From contig NZ_JAGGKS010000004.1 of the NCBI RefSeq assembly GCF_017873955.1, positions 124,001 through 188,000 of the forward strand: a stretch of DNA of 64,000 bases, given 5' to 3'. Made by a program: the position numbers and the translations under genes. Under the pieces are notes generated by a model. The model had not been told where the DNA came from and did not search any database. It worked only from the letters and a program-made list of their open reading frames with translations. Below are positions 1-9,568 of the stretch, one piece after another (position 1 is the stretch's first letter; each line of letters begins with the position of its first letter). The DNA comes from Sedimentibacter acidaminivorans (GTDB taxonomy: Bacteria > Bacillota > Clostridia > Tissierellales > Sedimentibacteraceae).

Positions 1-1103
1 GTTGATAGCTTATTAATTAAATTATTGATGGTTAATCCTCTTTTTATTCCTTCTGTAAGAACTATTTCCATTCTTTCCTCCACACCAGGTACTCCACCTG
101 GAGCAATACTAAAATCATTTTTACCATCTAATTTATTTTTTAAGTAAAAAGGACAATGATCTGTAGCAATTACATCAACATCATTATTTTCTATACCTTT
201 CCACAAAAACTCAACATCCTCACTTTTTCTCAAAGGAGGTGCCATAATATATTTTAATCCTTCATTATTTTCTTTTTTATAACAGTCTTCAGTTAATGTT
301 AAATACTGAACACATGTTTCACAATAAATATTTTTAACTCCTCTTTGTCTAGCTGAAATAATTTCATTTAAACCTTTTTTTGTAGATACATGAACAAAAT
401 AAAGATGAGGATATCCTGCTATTTCACTTAAATATATCATCCTGCTAATTGCTTCTGCCTCTGTAGAGTCAGGTCTTGACAAAGCATGATATATTGGTGT
501 TGTTTTATAAATTTGCTTATAATACTGCCTTAAATATTGTATTGCACCATGATTTTCCGCATGAACAGCAATCACAACTCCTAATTCTTTTGCTCTTAAA
601 AGTATTTTTAATATGTCTTCATCATGAAGCATATTATCATATGTCATATATATTTTAAAACTAGTTATTCCTTCTTTAACCAAGCTTTCCATCTCTTCTA
701 GAATATCCATACTTACATGCTGAACTACTCCATGAAAGCTGTAATCGATTATGGACTTATTTTTTGCTAATTTATGATATTCGTTAATTTGATGATGAAG
801 CGTACATCCATTTGGTCCAAATGAGATATGATCTACTATTGTTGTAGTACCACCATATGCTGCAGCTTTAGTTCCAGTATAAAAATCATCCACTGCCCTA
901 TATTTTCCTAAATCTAAATCCATATGAGTGTGAACATCTACCCCACCTGGTAAAACTAACTTGCCTTCAGCATCAATTACATCATGTATACTACTTGGTA
1001 TATTACGACCAATTTCTGCTATTTCCCCATTCTCAACTAATATATCAGCTTTATAACTATATTCACAATTACTTATTAATCCATTTCTAATTATAAGCCC
1101 CAA
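1..1103 (-). CDS. hydA: Dihydropyrimidinase/hydantoinase family amidohydrolase (partial, C-terminus off window)
   Basis: Cyclic amidohydrolase that opens hydantoin or dihydropyrimidine-type rings; the family is cytoplasmic and zinc dependent. Translation from a TTG at 1101-1103, behind an AGGAGG, gives about 367 residues in one open frame to the window edge (family about 460). Visible motifs are HTHMD near residue 58 (first metal ligands), FKIYMTYDN (the lysine that is carbamylated in this family), HAEN, HVST and DHCPF. There is no in-frame ATG near the ribosome binding site, so TTG is the likely start. It is the last visible gene of the ygeX-ssnA-type operon. In the Escherichia coli purine catabolism cluster the matching gene is ygeZ/hyuA. 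The exact substrate in urate breakdown is inferred from context. Confidence 0.9.
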   Translation of the reverse strand, partial: MGLIIRNGLISNCEYSYKADILVENGEIAEIGRNIPSSIHDVIDAEGKLVLPGGVDVHTHMDLDLGKYRAVDDFYTGTKAAAYGGTTTIVDHISFGPNGCTLHHQINEYHKLAKNKSIIDYSFHGVVQHVSMDILEEMESLVKEGITSFKIYMTYDNMLHDEDILKILLRAKELGVVIAVHAENHGAIQYLRQYYKQIYKTTPIYHALSRPDSTEAEAISRMIYLSEIAGYPHLYFVHVSTKKGLNEIISARQRGVKNIYCETCVQYLTLTEDCYKKENNEGLKYIMAPPLRKSEDVEFLWKGIENNDVDVIATDHCPFYLKNKLDGKNDFSIAPGGVPGVEERMEIVLTEGIKRGLTINNLINKLS

Positions 1104-1186
1104 AATTTCCTCCTGAATGAATTGCTATTATTTTTAATATTTTATCATGTTTTAAAATAAAAGTAAAACCAAACTGCACTCATCAA

Positions 1187-1205
1187 GGGACGATAGTATC
1201 GTCCC
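1187..1205. repeat. Perfect 9-1-9 inverted repeat between permease and hydA
   Basis: GGGACGATA-G-TATCGTCCC forms a strong hairpin on either strand. It sits 25 bases beyond the permease stop codon, with no long T run after it on the minus strand. It could be a partial terminator, a processing hairpin or a dispersed palindrome. Its GC content stands out from the AT-rich surroundings. Confidence 0.6.
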
Positions 1206-1229
1206 CATTTGAATCAAGTTATAAAAACA

Positions 1230-2591
1230 TTACTTTTTCTCTATTGCATCTCTTTCTGCTTTTTCTTCTGCTATTGTTTTCTTTGGAAGTATAATATTTA
1301 ATATAAATACCACTGTAGTTGCAAGAACTACTGGAGAACTAGCAAATACCATTGTAAACCATCCTGGTAAATATTGAAGTCCTGCTGGATTTATTTGAGT
1401 TATACCCATTCCCAATGCTATACCAAGACCAACTATGGTAGTATTTCTTACTGATAATTCATCTTGTATTATTAATCTCATTCCTGTCATTGTTATTTGA
1501 GCAAATACTGATATTGTTGCTCCCCCAATAACACATTGTGGTATTGAAGTCATAACTGCACCAAATTTTGGTATAAATCCTGCTATAAATATCATAACAG
1601 CTGTTATCCTAACTACTGATAAACTTACTACCTTCGTCATAGCTACTATACCAACATTTTGGCTATATGTAGCAGTTGGTAAGGCACCTATTAACGAGCC
1701 TACTAAACTAACTACCCCGTTTGCTTTTATACCGCCTGACAATTCTTCGTCTGTTGCTTCTCTATCCATACCTCCTACAGTAGTTCCTGATAAATCACCT
1801 ACTGCCTGAACGGAGTTAACAACAAACATTACTGCCATGGTGGCTACTGCGGCTAATGGAAATTCTAATTTATACGGTAATATAGAAGGTAAAGTAAACC
1901 ACGAAGCATTGCCAATAGCATCAAATGTTATTATACCAGCCGCCAAACTTGCTACATATCCTACTATTATACCTATTAAAATGGCTGCAAGTTTGATATA
2001 TCCCTTACCAAACATATTACAAATTAAAACTACTGCTAATGTTAATAATGCAATACCCCAGTATACTAAACCACCATATCTTGGGTCAGTTGCTTGAAAT
2101 CCACCTGCCATATAGTTTACTGCAACCTTATAAAGAGAAAGTCCAATTGTAAATACAACAGTTCCAGCTACCATTGGTGGAAAATATTTTCTAATTTTCT
2201 TTATGAATATACCAACTATAAAAGCTACTATACCACCTACAAATTGAGCACCAAAAATTGCTCCTATACCAAATTTAACTCCAATTGCCAATATCGTAGG
2301 AATATAAGCAAAACTTACACCCATTATAACTGGTAATTTAGCTCCAATATTAAATATTGGAAATGACTGCAATAAAGTTGCTATAGCAGCTATAAACATA
2401 CTTGCTTGAACTAATTGAATCCTTTGTTCTGCTGCTAAATCAATTGCACCTGATAATACTAATGCAGGTAATACGTTACCAACTATCATTGCTAAAAGAT
2501 GTTGAAGAGACATAGGCATTGCTGTTCCAAGACTTGGTTTTCCTTCCATGCTAAAAAGCGAAGAATTAACCGGTGTTTGATTACTTTTCAT
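1230..2591 (-). CDS. NCS2-family xanthine/uracil permease
   Basis: Membrane nucleobase transporter of the NCS2 (uracil-xanthine permease) family, 453 residues with about 12-14 hydrophobic segments. The central loop with VGDLSGTTVGGMDRE (about residues 264-278) and the QNVGIVAMTKV block (about 311-321) are the family landmarks and mark the xanthine/urate branch rather than the uracil branch. It ends in a short charged tail. ATG start behind a GGAGG. It lies between ssnA and hydA in the purine operon, so its job is probably uptake of xanthine or urate for the enzymes encoded around it. The choice between xanthine and urate cannot be made from sequence alone. Confidence 0.9.
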   Translation of the reverse strand: MKSNQTPVNSSLFSMEGKPSLGTAMPMSLQHLLAMIVGNVLPALVLSGAIDLAAEQRIQLVQASMFIAAIATLLQSFPIFNIGAKLPVIMGVSFAYIPTILAIGVKFGIGAIFGAQFVGGIVAFIVGIFIKKIRKYFPPMVAGTVVFTIGLSLYKVAVNYMAGGFQATDPRYGGLVYWGIALLTLAVVLICNMFGKGYIKLAAILIGIIVGYVASLAAGIITFDAIGNASWFTLPSILPYKLEFPLAAVATMAVMFVVNSVQAVGDLSGTTVGGMDREATDEELSGGIKANGVVSLVGSLIGALPTATYSQNVGIVAMTKVVSLSVVRITAVMIFIAGFIPKFGAVMTSIPQCVIGGATISVFAQITMTGMRLIIQDELSVRNTTIVGLGIALGMGITQINPAGLQYLPGWFTMVFASSPVVLATTVVFILNIILPKKTIAEEKAERDAIEKK

Positions 2592-2626
2592 AATTTGTTC
2601 CTCCTAAAATTATTGTAATAAATATA

Positions 2627-2659
2627 GTACACATGCATGCTTTGAACAATAAAGTGTAC
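2627..2659. repeat. Inverted repeat upstream of the purine permease
   Basis: GTACAC at 2627-2632 and GTGTAC at 2654-2659 are complementary arms 21 bases apart. The same intergenic space holds the palindrome CATACATGTATG at about 2678-2689 and a longer hairpin next to it. I see no match to a purine riboswitch consensus here. The role is unknown. Confidence 0.4.
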
Positions 2660-2690
2660 AGGTTCATATCCACCCTCATACATGTATGGA

Positions 2691-2729
2691 AACCATTCTA
2701 CGAGATAGATAATATCCCATAGAATGGTT
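2691..2729 (-). other. Long hairpin between ssnA and the permease
   Basis: AACCATTCTA and TAGAATGGTT form a 10-bp perfect outer stem, continued inward by a further seven mostly paired positions around a five-base loop. It begins 18 bases after the ssnA stop. There is no T run after it on the minus strand, so it is more likely an mRNA end-protection or processing hairpin than a full terminator. It may set expression of permease and hydA apart from the upstream genes. Confidence 0.5.
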
Positions 2730-2747
2730 GATATGCATTTTAATTAA

Positions 2748-4073
2748 TTACATTAATGGCCAAATTTGTTTTGCTCTTTCTCTTGATTTCGCCTTAATCG
2801 AAGTTACATCAGCTACTAAAATTTCTCTATCCTTCATGACAAACTTTCCAGCTATAATTGTGTCATTAACAATTCTACCTGTCATTCCAAACAATGCATG
2901 ACCAAACCAATTATCACCATTCATAGGTGTAAGAGGGTCATAATCAAGTGTTATAATATCAGCATAAGCACCTTTTTGTATTACTCCTAAATCCTTTTTA
3001 AAATATTTTGATAATATTTTTGGATTGTTGTCAAATTGCATTGCTTTTGTTTCCATAAAACCAACTGTAGGGTCGCATAAATGATGACTGTGTAAAATAT
3101 TTGCTACTTTCATTGATTCAAACATGTCATTAGTATATGCATCTGTTCCAAGTCCTACTCTCACGCCTTGCTTTATCATGGATATTATTGGAGGACAGCC
3201 AACTGCATTATTCATATTTGATTCTGGGTTATGCACTACACTTGTATTTGTATCTTTTAAAATCTCAATTTCTCTCTGGTTTGCATGAACACCATGAACT
3301 GCAATAGTTTGTTCTCCTAATATATCAAAGTCATGTAGTCTTTCAACAACTCTTCTTCCATATTTTTTAAGAGAATCATACTCATCTTGAATACCTTCAG
3401 CCACGTGTATATGATAACCATTATAAACACCTTCCATGGCCTCTCTTACTTTGTTAAGAGTATCGTTTGAAACCGTAAATGATGCATGGAGTCCAAACAA
3501 ACCTTTTATCATATCGTTGTTATCATCTTTTTGACATGCTTTAATAAAATTAATATTTTCTTCTATTTCTTTTAACATAATTTCATGACCGTCTCTGTCA
3601 GAAACTTCATAGCATAATGATGTTCTAACTCCTAATTCTTTTGCAGCTTCAGCTATGGCAAAAAGACTTCCTGTAACTGAATTTGGACCTGAATGATGAT
3701 CTATTAGTGTAGTTACTCCATTTTGAATTGAATCTATATAGGTAGTTTGTGCATTTAATTTTACGTCTTCCAATGTAAGCTTTCTATCTAAGCTCCACCA
3801 TAAATTTTCTAGAACCTCGAAAAAATCACTAGTAGGTTTACTTACTGACATACCTCTTGCATATGCGCTATAAATATGACTGTGAGCACATATCATACCA
3901 GGCATTATTACTCTACCTTTAACATCTACTACCTCTTCGTTTGGATATGATTTTTTTAAATCTTCAAAAGATCCAACTTCTTCGATAATATTGTCTTTTA
4001 TTAATACCGCTCCATTTTCTAAATATGTGCTGGCTGAATCATTAGTTATTAATTTTCCATTGCCTATAATCAT
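2748..4073 (-). CDS. ssnA: SsnA-type amidohydrolase (putative aminohydrolase)
   Basis: Metal-dependent amidohydrolase/chlorohydrolase-family protein of 441 residues, matching the full length of SsnA. The metal motif AHSHIYSAYARGM lies at about residues 63-75 (His64, His66). Later metal or catalytic positions are visible as HIHVAEG, AVHGVHA and GLGTDAYTNDM. ATG start with a clear GGAGAGG 5' of it. It follows ygfK by 20 bases. SsnA and YgfK form part of the conserved anaerobic purine/urate degradation set; the exact reaction is not settled in my knowledge. Recognised from overall sequence and neighbourhood. Confidence 0.92.
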   Translation of the reverse strand: MIIGNGKLITNDSASTYLENGAVLIKDNIIEEVGSFEDLKKSYPNEEVVDVKGRVIMPGMICAHSHIYSAYARGMSVSKPTSDFFEVLENLWWSLDRKLTLEDVKLNAQTTYIDSIQNGVTTLIDHHSGPNSVTGSLFAIAEAAKELGVRTSLCYEVSDRDGHEIMLKEIEENINFIKACQKDDNNDMIKGLFGLHASFTVSNDTLNKVREAMEGVYNGYHIHVAEGIQDEYDSLKKYGRRVVERLHDFDILGEQTIAVHGVHANQREIEILKDTNTSVVHNPESNMNNAVGCPPIISMIKQGVRVGLGTDAYTNDMFESMKVANILHSHHLCDPTVGFMETKAMQFDNNPKILSKYFKKDLGVIQKGAYADIITLDYDPLTPMNGDNWFGHALFGMTGRIVNDTIIAGKFVMKDREILVADVTSIKAKSRERAKQIWPLM

Positions 4074-4093
4074 TTTATCCTCTCCTTTTTTCT

Positions 4094-7000
4094 TTATCCT
4101 ATTACTGTAGGATTCAAGAAATGTTTGTAATCAGATGACACTGATTTAATAAACTTTTCAAGTTCGTTAGATATTTTTCCATCACCAAGAGTATGCTCTA
4201 TTACATTTCCATTCTCAGCTCTAACTAGGAACTTATCATCATATAACTTCAAGAAACCAACATTAGATGAATCTTCAAATTCTTCTTTTGACCAGAACAA
4301 AGTTACTTTATCTTTATAAGGTCTATCTTCATAAGGGCAGAAAACTCCACAGTTCCCGCACTCATTGCACATTCCATCTATATGAAGAATTTGATGTAAA
4401 TTATTAAACCCTTCAACATTTATTATTACATTTGCCCTATTAGGGCATACCTCTTTACAAATTTCACAAATTTGATCACATTTTAAACATCTTTCGCCTT
4501 CTTCTTTCCCCTTCTCAATAGGAGCTAAAACTGCTTTTCTTGTATAAACTTGCTCATTTTCCATTGGTACATTAAACTTTTTAAAGTCGTTACTTAAATT
4601 TTCTTTCTTTAAAATATCTAATGCAGCTGTTTTAGCATCTGCCATCGCTTTAACTATGGTAGATGGTCCTTGTTTACAGTCTCCTATAAAGTAAACATTT
4701 TCAATATTACTTTCCAAACTAGATAATAACTTAAGTCGTCCTCTATCATCCATGTTAATACTATTATCTTTAAACGGTTTAGTATCAACCTTTGCTCCAG
4801 TAGCTCCAATGACCGTATCAAACTCTAATTCTATGAATTTTCCTGTTCCAACAACAGATTTTCTTCCACTTGAATCAAAATCTCCAAGAGACATCTTTTC
4901 ACAAATTAAAACTTTTCCATCATATTTAGCTGGTGCTAATAATTCATCTATCTTTATTCCTTCTTCTTTAACTTCATTAACATCTTCTTGGCTAGCAGGC
5001 ATATAACTTTCTGTTCTTCTGTAAACTACATGAACTTCTTCTACACCTTTTTGTCTTAGAGCAGTACGAGCACAATCCATAGCAACATCTCCAGCACCTA
5101 TTACAGCAACTTTCTTTCCAAGTTCTGCTGACTTTTCATTTCTTGCATTCCACAAAAAATCTAGGGCATCTAACACTTTTTCTTGACCTTCTTTTACAGG
5201 TGAATCACCTTTCATCCATGCTCCCGTTGCAACTAAAACATAATCATATTTTTTCTTCAATTGTTCATAGCTATCAGTTACATCCGTATTAAATTTAAAT
5301 TCTACACCTTGCTTAACTGCTATTTGATAATCTCTTTCAATTAATTCTTCTGCGATTCTAAATTCAGGAATTATATATCTTACAATACCATATGGTTTAT
5401 CTAGCTTTTCAAATACTACAACGTCCATTCCATTTCTTCTTAAATAAGAAGCTGCTGCAACACCACCAGGACCTGCTCCAATAACTGCAACTTTTTTATT
5501 TGACTTCAATTCAGATTTTTTAATTGCATCAACAAATTTTTGCTGAGCATTATCAGCTGCTACGAATTTCATAGCTCTAATTTGAATACTTTTGTCATAG
5601 TCAACTCTTGTACATTTATCTTGACATGGGTGGCTACATAATGTTCCTAAAATACTAGGTGCTGTATTGTCATTAGCTATAACATTTATTGCTTCGTCAT
5701 ACTTTCCATCAGATACTAATTTTAAATATTCAGGTATCTGCTGATTAATAGGACATCCGCCATCTTTACATGGTGCCATAAAACAATCTATTAAAGGTAA
5801 CTTGTTTTCAGTTTTTCTAGATTTAACCTTGTCTCTATAAGATTTTTGATATCTAGGGTCTTCAATTACAGACTCTGCATATGATATTAAACTTTTAGTA
5901 TCAATATCCTTAAATTCAGGAGTAAGCATAGATTCAGAAACCTCAGCTATTTGCTTAAATCTTTCATATCCGCCTGGCTTAAGAATTGTAGTAGCCATAG
6001 TTACTGGCTGGATACCAGTTGCCAAAATTTCATTTATATTAGCTGCATCCGCTCCACCGGAGTAAGCTATTGGTAATTTCCCATCAAATTCTTTTGATAA
6101 TTTTGCCGCTAATGTAATAGATAATGGGAAAAGAGATCTTCCTGACATATACATTTCTTCAGATGGCAATTCATTTCTTTTTACATCAACCGGGAATGTA
6201 TTTGTAAGCTTCAAACCGAAAGAACGGTCTTTTTCCTTAGCTAATAACATTAATCTTTTAAACATTGCAACTGCATCGTTATATTGCAAGTCATCTTTAA
6301 AGTGAAAATCTGTAAATGATATATAATCATAACCCAATTTGTTAGTTGTTTCTCTAGCAAACTCATAACCTAATAATGTTGGATTACATTTTATAAATGT
6401 ATTTAGATTCTTTTCTGTTAATAAATAAGTGGATATACTTTCAATTTCATGTGCCGGGCAACCATGTAATGTAGAAAGTGTAATTGATTGACATATATTT
6501 GGTGATATTTTATCCAAATCTTCTTTATTGAACTTTGAAAATTTATTTAAGTTATCACTTAAGAATTGTTTACAAGCTTTAAAAGCTTCTGTGTTTGATG
6601 CATCTTTCAAACCTTCAATATAATTGTCTATTTTTTCAGATTTAATTCCCTCTAAATCATATCCTACACTCATGTTATAAGCAAAATCCTTATAATCAGC
6701 CAATCCTAATTCTTTTGCTAATACCTGTATTAAAAAGTATGCTTTTACATATTCTGCAAATGCTTGCTGCACAGTTAATTCTGTAGACCATTCACAGTTA
6801 TAGCATTCATCTTCAGCGTAAATACATGGTCTATTAACAGCATGCTGTATTTGTTCACCATCCATAATTTGAACAGTTTTTAATTCGATGAATCTAGAAC
6901 CTGCCAAATATGAACCAATTATATTTTGTGCTAATTGACAATGAGGACCTGCTGCAGGTCCTATAGCTGAACCTAATTTATCACCAAAAACAGTTTTTAA

Positions 7001-7129
7001 ATAATTACCACTTTTGTTTCTATAAAATTTGTCTTCTTTAATTCCAAAAATTGCTCTTTCGTTTTTATACTCTTCTAAGCACCAATCTACCAAATGTTCA
7101 AAAGAGATAAGTCTCATATTTTCACCCAT
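4094..7129 (-). CDS. ygfK: YgfK: FAD/NAD(P)-dependent iron-sulfur oxidoreductase (putative selenate reductase subunit)
   Basis: Large cytoplasmic redox protein of 1011 residues, full length for YgfK. The N-terminal half resembles the dihydropyrimidine dehydrogenase/dihydroorotate dehydrogenase barrel (TLHGCPAHEIE, KCNPTLLGYEF). The middle carries a GltD-like cysteine domain (PCKDGGCPINQQIPEYLKL, then HPCQDKCTR), the FAD motif GAGPGGVAAASYLRR and the pyridine nucleotide motif GAGDVAMDCARTALRQ. The C-terminus has ferredoxin-type cysteine clusters (CDQICEICKEVC and CNECGNCGVFC). ATG start behind GGAGG. In the urate degradation cluster it is thought to drive a reductive step. The selenate reductase name is historical. 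Confidence 0.93.
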   Translation of the reverse strand: MGENMRLISFEHLVDWCLEEYKNERAIFGIKEDKFYRNKSGNYLKTVFGDKLGSAIGPAAGPHCQLAQNIIGSYLAGSRFIELKTVQIMDGEQIQHAVNRPCIYAEDECYNCEWSTELTVQQAFAEYVKAYFLIQVLAKELGLADYKDFAYNMSVGYDLEGIKSEKIDNYIEGLKDASNTEAFKACKQFLSDNLNKFSKFNKEDLDKISPNICQSITLSTLHGCPAHEIESISTYLLTEKNLNTFIKCNPTLLGYEFARETTNKLGYDYISFTDFHFKDDLQYNDAVAMFKRLMLLAKEKDRSFGLKLTNTFPVDVKRNELPSEEMYMSGRSLFPLSITLAAKLSKEFDGKLPIAYSGGADAANINEILATGIQPVTMATTILKPGGYERFKQIAEVSESMLTPEFKDIDTKSLISYAESVIEDPRYQKSYRDKVKSRKTENKLPLIDCFMAPCKDGGCPINQQIPEYLKLVSDGKYDEAINVIANDNTAPSILGTLCSHPCQDKCTRVDYDKSIQIRAMKFVAADNAQQKFVDAIKKSELKSNKKVAVIGAGPGGVAAASYLRRNGMDVVVFEKLDKPYGIVRYIIPEFRIAEELIERDYQIAVKQGVEFKFNTDVTDSYEQLKKKYDYVLVATGAWMKGDSPVKEGQEKVLDALDFLWNARNEKSAELGKKVAVIGAGDVAMDCARTALRQKGVEEVHVVYRRTESYMPASQEDVNEVKEEGIKIDELLAPAKYDGKVLICEKMSLGDFDSSGRKSVVGTGKFIELEFDTVIGATGAKVDTKPFKDNSINMDDRGRLKLLSSLESNIENVYFIGDCKQGPSTIVKAMADAKTAALDILKKENLSNDFKKFNVPMENEQVYTRKAVLAPIEKGKEEGERCLKCDQICEICKEVCPNRANVIINVEGFNNLHQILHIDGMCNECGNCGVFCPYEDRPYKDKVTLFWSKEEFEDSSNVGFLKLYDDKFLVRAENGNVIEHTLGDGKISNELEKFIKSVSSDYKHFLNPTVIG

Positions 7130-7196
7130 TAAAATCCTCCATTAATATTTAGAATTTTAGTAATAACATTTTCTCTTCTTCTTTATTTTGTTTTTA

Positions 7197-8129
7197 CTAA
7201 GATTTAATCCATGTTCCTGTTTTACCTGCAAGTCCGTCAGCTGCTTTTTCCAAAGATGTTATTAATGTTTTTCTTCCAGGTTTTGATGATGCAAATGATA
7301 ATCCAGCCAAAACCTTTGGTAGCATAGAGCCCTCTGCAAATTCTTTGTTTTCTATATGTTTTTTAGCAGTATCTAATGTTAATTCTGACAACCATTCTTG
7401 TTCAGGTGTTCCAAATTTTATTGCTACTTTTTCAACTGCAGTTAAAACTACAAAGCTATCTGCATCTAGTTTTTGCGCCATTAAGCTACTTGCAAAGTCC
7501 TTATCAATAACTGCTCCTACACCTTTGAGATGATTTCCCTCTCTTACTACAGGAATTCCCCCACCTCCGCATGCAATAACAATTTCTCCAGCTTCCAGAA
7601 GTGATTTAACCGTATCAATCTCCACTATATCTTGTGGTTTTGGTGATGCAACCACTCTTCTGTAACCACGTCCTGAATCTTCTACTACCACCATTCCTCT
7701 AGCACGATTAACTTCTGCTTCATCTGCAGTCATAAAAGGTCCAATTGGTTTTGTTGGACGTTCAAATGCTGGGTCTTCTTCGTCTACAACAACTTGTGTA
7801 ATTATTGATGTAACGGATTTTTTTATTCCTCTATTTAAAAGCTCTTCACGAAGTGCATTTTGTAAATCATAACCTATATATGCCTGACTCATAGCAACAC
7901 ACATGGATAGCGGCATATAGGGAAATTTAGAATCTACCTTTCCATATTCTGTGAATGCATTATTTATCATACCTACCTGTGGGCCGTTACCATGTGCAAC
8001 AACTACATCATAGCCTTCCTCAATAAGGTCAGCAATAGCCTTGGAAGTATATTTTACTGCATCCATTTGTTCTTTAAGTGTACTACCTAAAGCATTTCCA
8101 CCTAAAGCTAAAACAATCTTTTTTTTCAT
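7197..8129 (-). CDS. arcC: Carbamate kinase
   Basis: Transfers phosphate from carbamoyl phosphate to ADP, giving ATP, carbon dioxide and ammonia. The 310-residue length is standard. The amino acid kinase motif LALGGNALG opens the protein, and AHGNGPQVGMI, VVASPKP and ACGGGGIPVV follow. ATG start behind AAGGAG. It stands downstream of ygeW and ygeY, and carbamoyl phosphate made by a YgeW-type transcarbamoylase running in the degradative direction would be its substrate. This is therefore the likely ATP-yielding step of the operon. Confidence 0.96.
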   Translation of the reverse strand: MKKKIVLALGGNALGSTLKEQMDAVKYTSKAIADLIEEGYDVVVAHGNGPQVGMINNAFTEYGKVDSKFPYMPLSMCVAMSQAYIGYDLQNALREELLNRGIKKSVTSIITQVVVDEEDPAFERPTKPIGPFMTADEAEVNRARGMVVVEDSGRGYRRVVASPKPQDIVEIDTVKSLLEAGEIVIACGGGGIPVVREGNHLKGVGAVIDKDFASSLMAQKLDADSFVVLTAVEKVAIKFGTPEQEWLSELTLDTAKKHIENKEFAEGSMLPKVLAGLSFASSKPGRKTLITSLEKAADGLAGKTGTWIKS

Positions 8130-8166
8130 AAATTTCTCCTTAATAACAATTAAAATTTAAAACAGC

Positions 8167-8207
8167 GAAAAACTAAATATATATTTTATAAATACATTTA
8201 GTTTTTC
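8167..8207 (-). terminator. Intra-operon terminator-like hairpin between ygeY and arcC
   Basis: Twelve-base arms GAAAAACTAAAT (8167-8178) and ATTTAGTTTTTC (8196-8207) are perfectly complementary. On the minus strand the 3' arm ends in a run of five T followed by CGC. It lies in the widest gap of the operon (88 bases). It may lower expression of arcC and later genes rather than stop transcription fully. Confidence 0.5.
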
Positions 8208-8217
8208 ATTTTTAATA

Positions 8218-9546
8218 TTACCTATTTTCTACATATATTGTTGGAAGTGCAGCATAAACTGCAGCACACTTAACTAAATCTGCTTTCCATGTTTTTTCAT
8301 TAGGAGCGTGAGCTTGAGCTTCAGCTCCAGGTCCAAATCCAATTACAGGAATACCATTACGTCCCATAATAGAAACACCATTTGTTGAGAAAGTCCATTT
8401 ATCAGTAAGTGGACGATCTTTTCTCATTGCATCAGTTTCTTTAGAACCACTTCTTGTTGATCCATAAAGGTTCATGTATGCTTCTTCCATAGCTTTAGTA
8501 ACAGCATGGTCTTCTGGAATTACCCAAGTTGGAAAATAGCATTCAATTGGGTATACTAAACCTGTGTAGCTTGGTCTTTCATAATCATACATACTTACAG
8601 TTGCATTGTATTTCTTTACTGCTGGAAGTGCACGTATTTCATCTAAACAACTTTCCCAAGTTTCACCTGCTGTCATACGTCTGTCTAATGAAACAGAGCA
8701 TGAATCTGCTACTGCACAACGGCTTGGTGAAGTAAAGAATATTTCAGATGTAGTTACAGTACCACGTCCCAAGAATGCAGCCTCTTTATATTGAGCATTG
8801 TACTTTTCATCCAACATTTTAACTAAACCTTTTATTTCAGTACTATCTGATGTGTCATTTTCATTAAGATCACGGATATTTAAAAGTATTTCAGCCATTT
8901 TGTATATAGCATTGTCTCCACGCTCTGGAGCAGAACCATGGCATGAAACTCCCTGAACATCAACACGAATTTCCATACGTCCTCTTTGGCCACGATAAAT
9001 ACCGCTATCTGTAGGTTCTGTAGATACTACAAATTCTGGTCTAATTTTATCCTCGTTAATAATATATTGCCAGCATAGTCCGTCACAGTCTTCTTCTTGA
9101 ACTGTTCCAACTACTAAAGCTGTATATTTTTCACTTAGCATACCTAAATCTTTCATTATTTTTGCACCATAAACTGAAGACACTATACCTCCTAATTGGT
9201 CAGATGTCCCACGTCCTCCAATTTCAGTATCACTTTCCATTCCTTCGTATGGGTCGAATTGCCAGTTAGCTCTATTTCCAATACCTACTGTATCTATATG
9301 TGCATCAAAACCAATTAAAGTTTCTCCTGTTCCCATATATCCAAGAACATTTCCCATTGGGTCTATTTCAACCTTATCAAATCCAACCGCTCTCATTTCT
9401 TCTGCAATACGATCAATGTGACCTTTTTCATCACAGCTTTCTCCTGGAGTACGAACTAAATCTCTTAAGAATTTAGTCATATCTTTTTCATAGCCTTCAG
9501 CAGCTTTTTGTATTTTATTATAATCTAAATTTGCTTTCAATTTCAA
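8218..9546 (-). CDS. ygeY: YgeY family M20 peptidase/deacylase-like metallohydrolase
   Basis: Di-zinc M20-family hydrolase of 442 residues, full length for YgeY. Metal-site motifs visible are [10 protein letters not shown] (about residues 78-87), [10 protein letters not shown] and the EE pair in [14 protein letters not shown] is absent at the start: the reading frame begins with TTG (9544-9546) behind GGGAGGAA. YgeY is one of the genes reported to be needed for anaerobic urate use in gut bacteria, and hydrolysis of an amino-acid derivative such as a ureido or diaminopropionate compound fits. The true substrate is not certain. Confidence 0.92.
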   Translation of the reverse strand: MKLKANLDYNKIQKAAEGYEKDMTKFLRDLVRTPGESCDEKGHIDRIAEEMRAVGFDKVEIDPMGNVLGYMGTGETLIGFDAHIDTVGIGNRANWQFDPYEGMESDTEIGGRGTSDQLGGIVSSVYGAKIMKDLGMLSEKYTALVVGTVQEEDCDGLCWQYIINEDKIRPEFVVSTEPTDSGIYRGQRGRMEIRVDVQGVSCHGSAPERGDNAIYKMAEILLNIRDLNENDTSDSTEIKGLVKMLDEKYNAQYKEAAFLGRGTVTTSEIFFTSPSRCAVADSCSVSLDRRMTAGETWESCLDEIRALPAVKKYNATVSMYDYERPSYTGLVYPIECYFPTWVIPEDHAVTKAMEEAYMNLYGSTRSGSKETDAMRKDRPLTDKWTFSTNGVSIMGRNGIPVIGFGPGAEAQAHAPNEKTWKADLVKCAAVYAALPTIYVENR

Positions 9547-9568
9547 AATTCCTCCCTTTGTTTATTTC

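Noticed and set aside
2592-2747. Possible purine riboswitch before the purine permease
   Set aside because: The gap contains hairpins, but I could not find the conserved loop and junction bases of the purine riboswitch class, and the longest hairpin lacks an expression platform with a T run.
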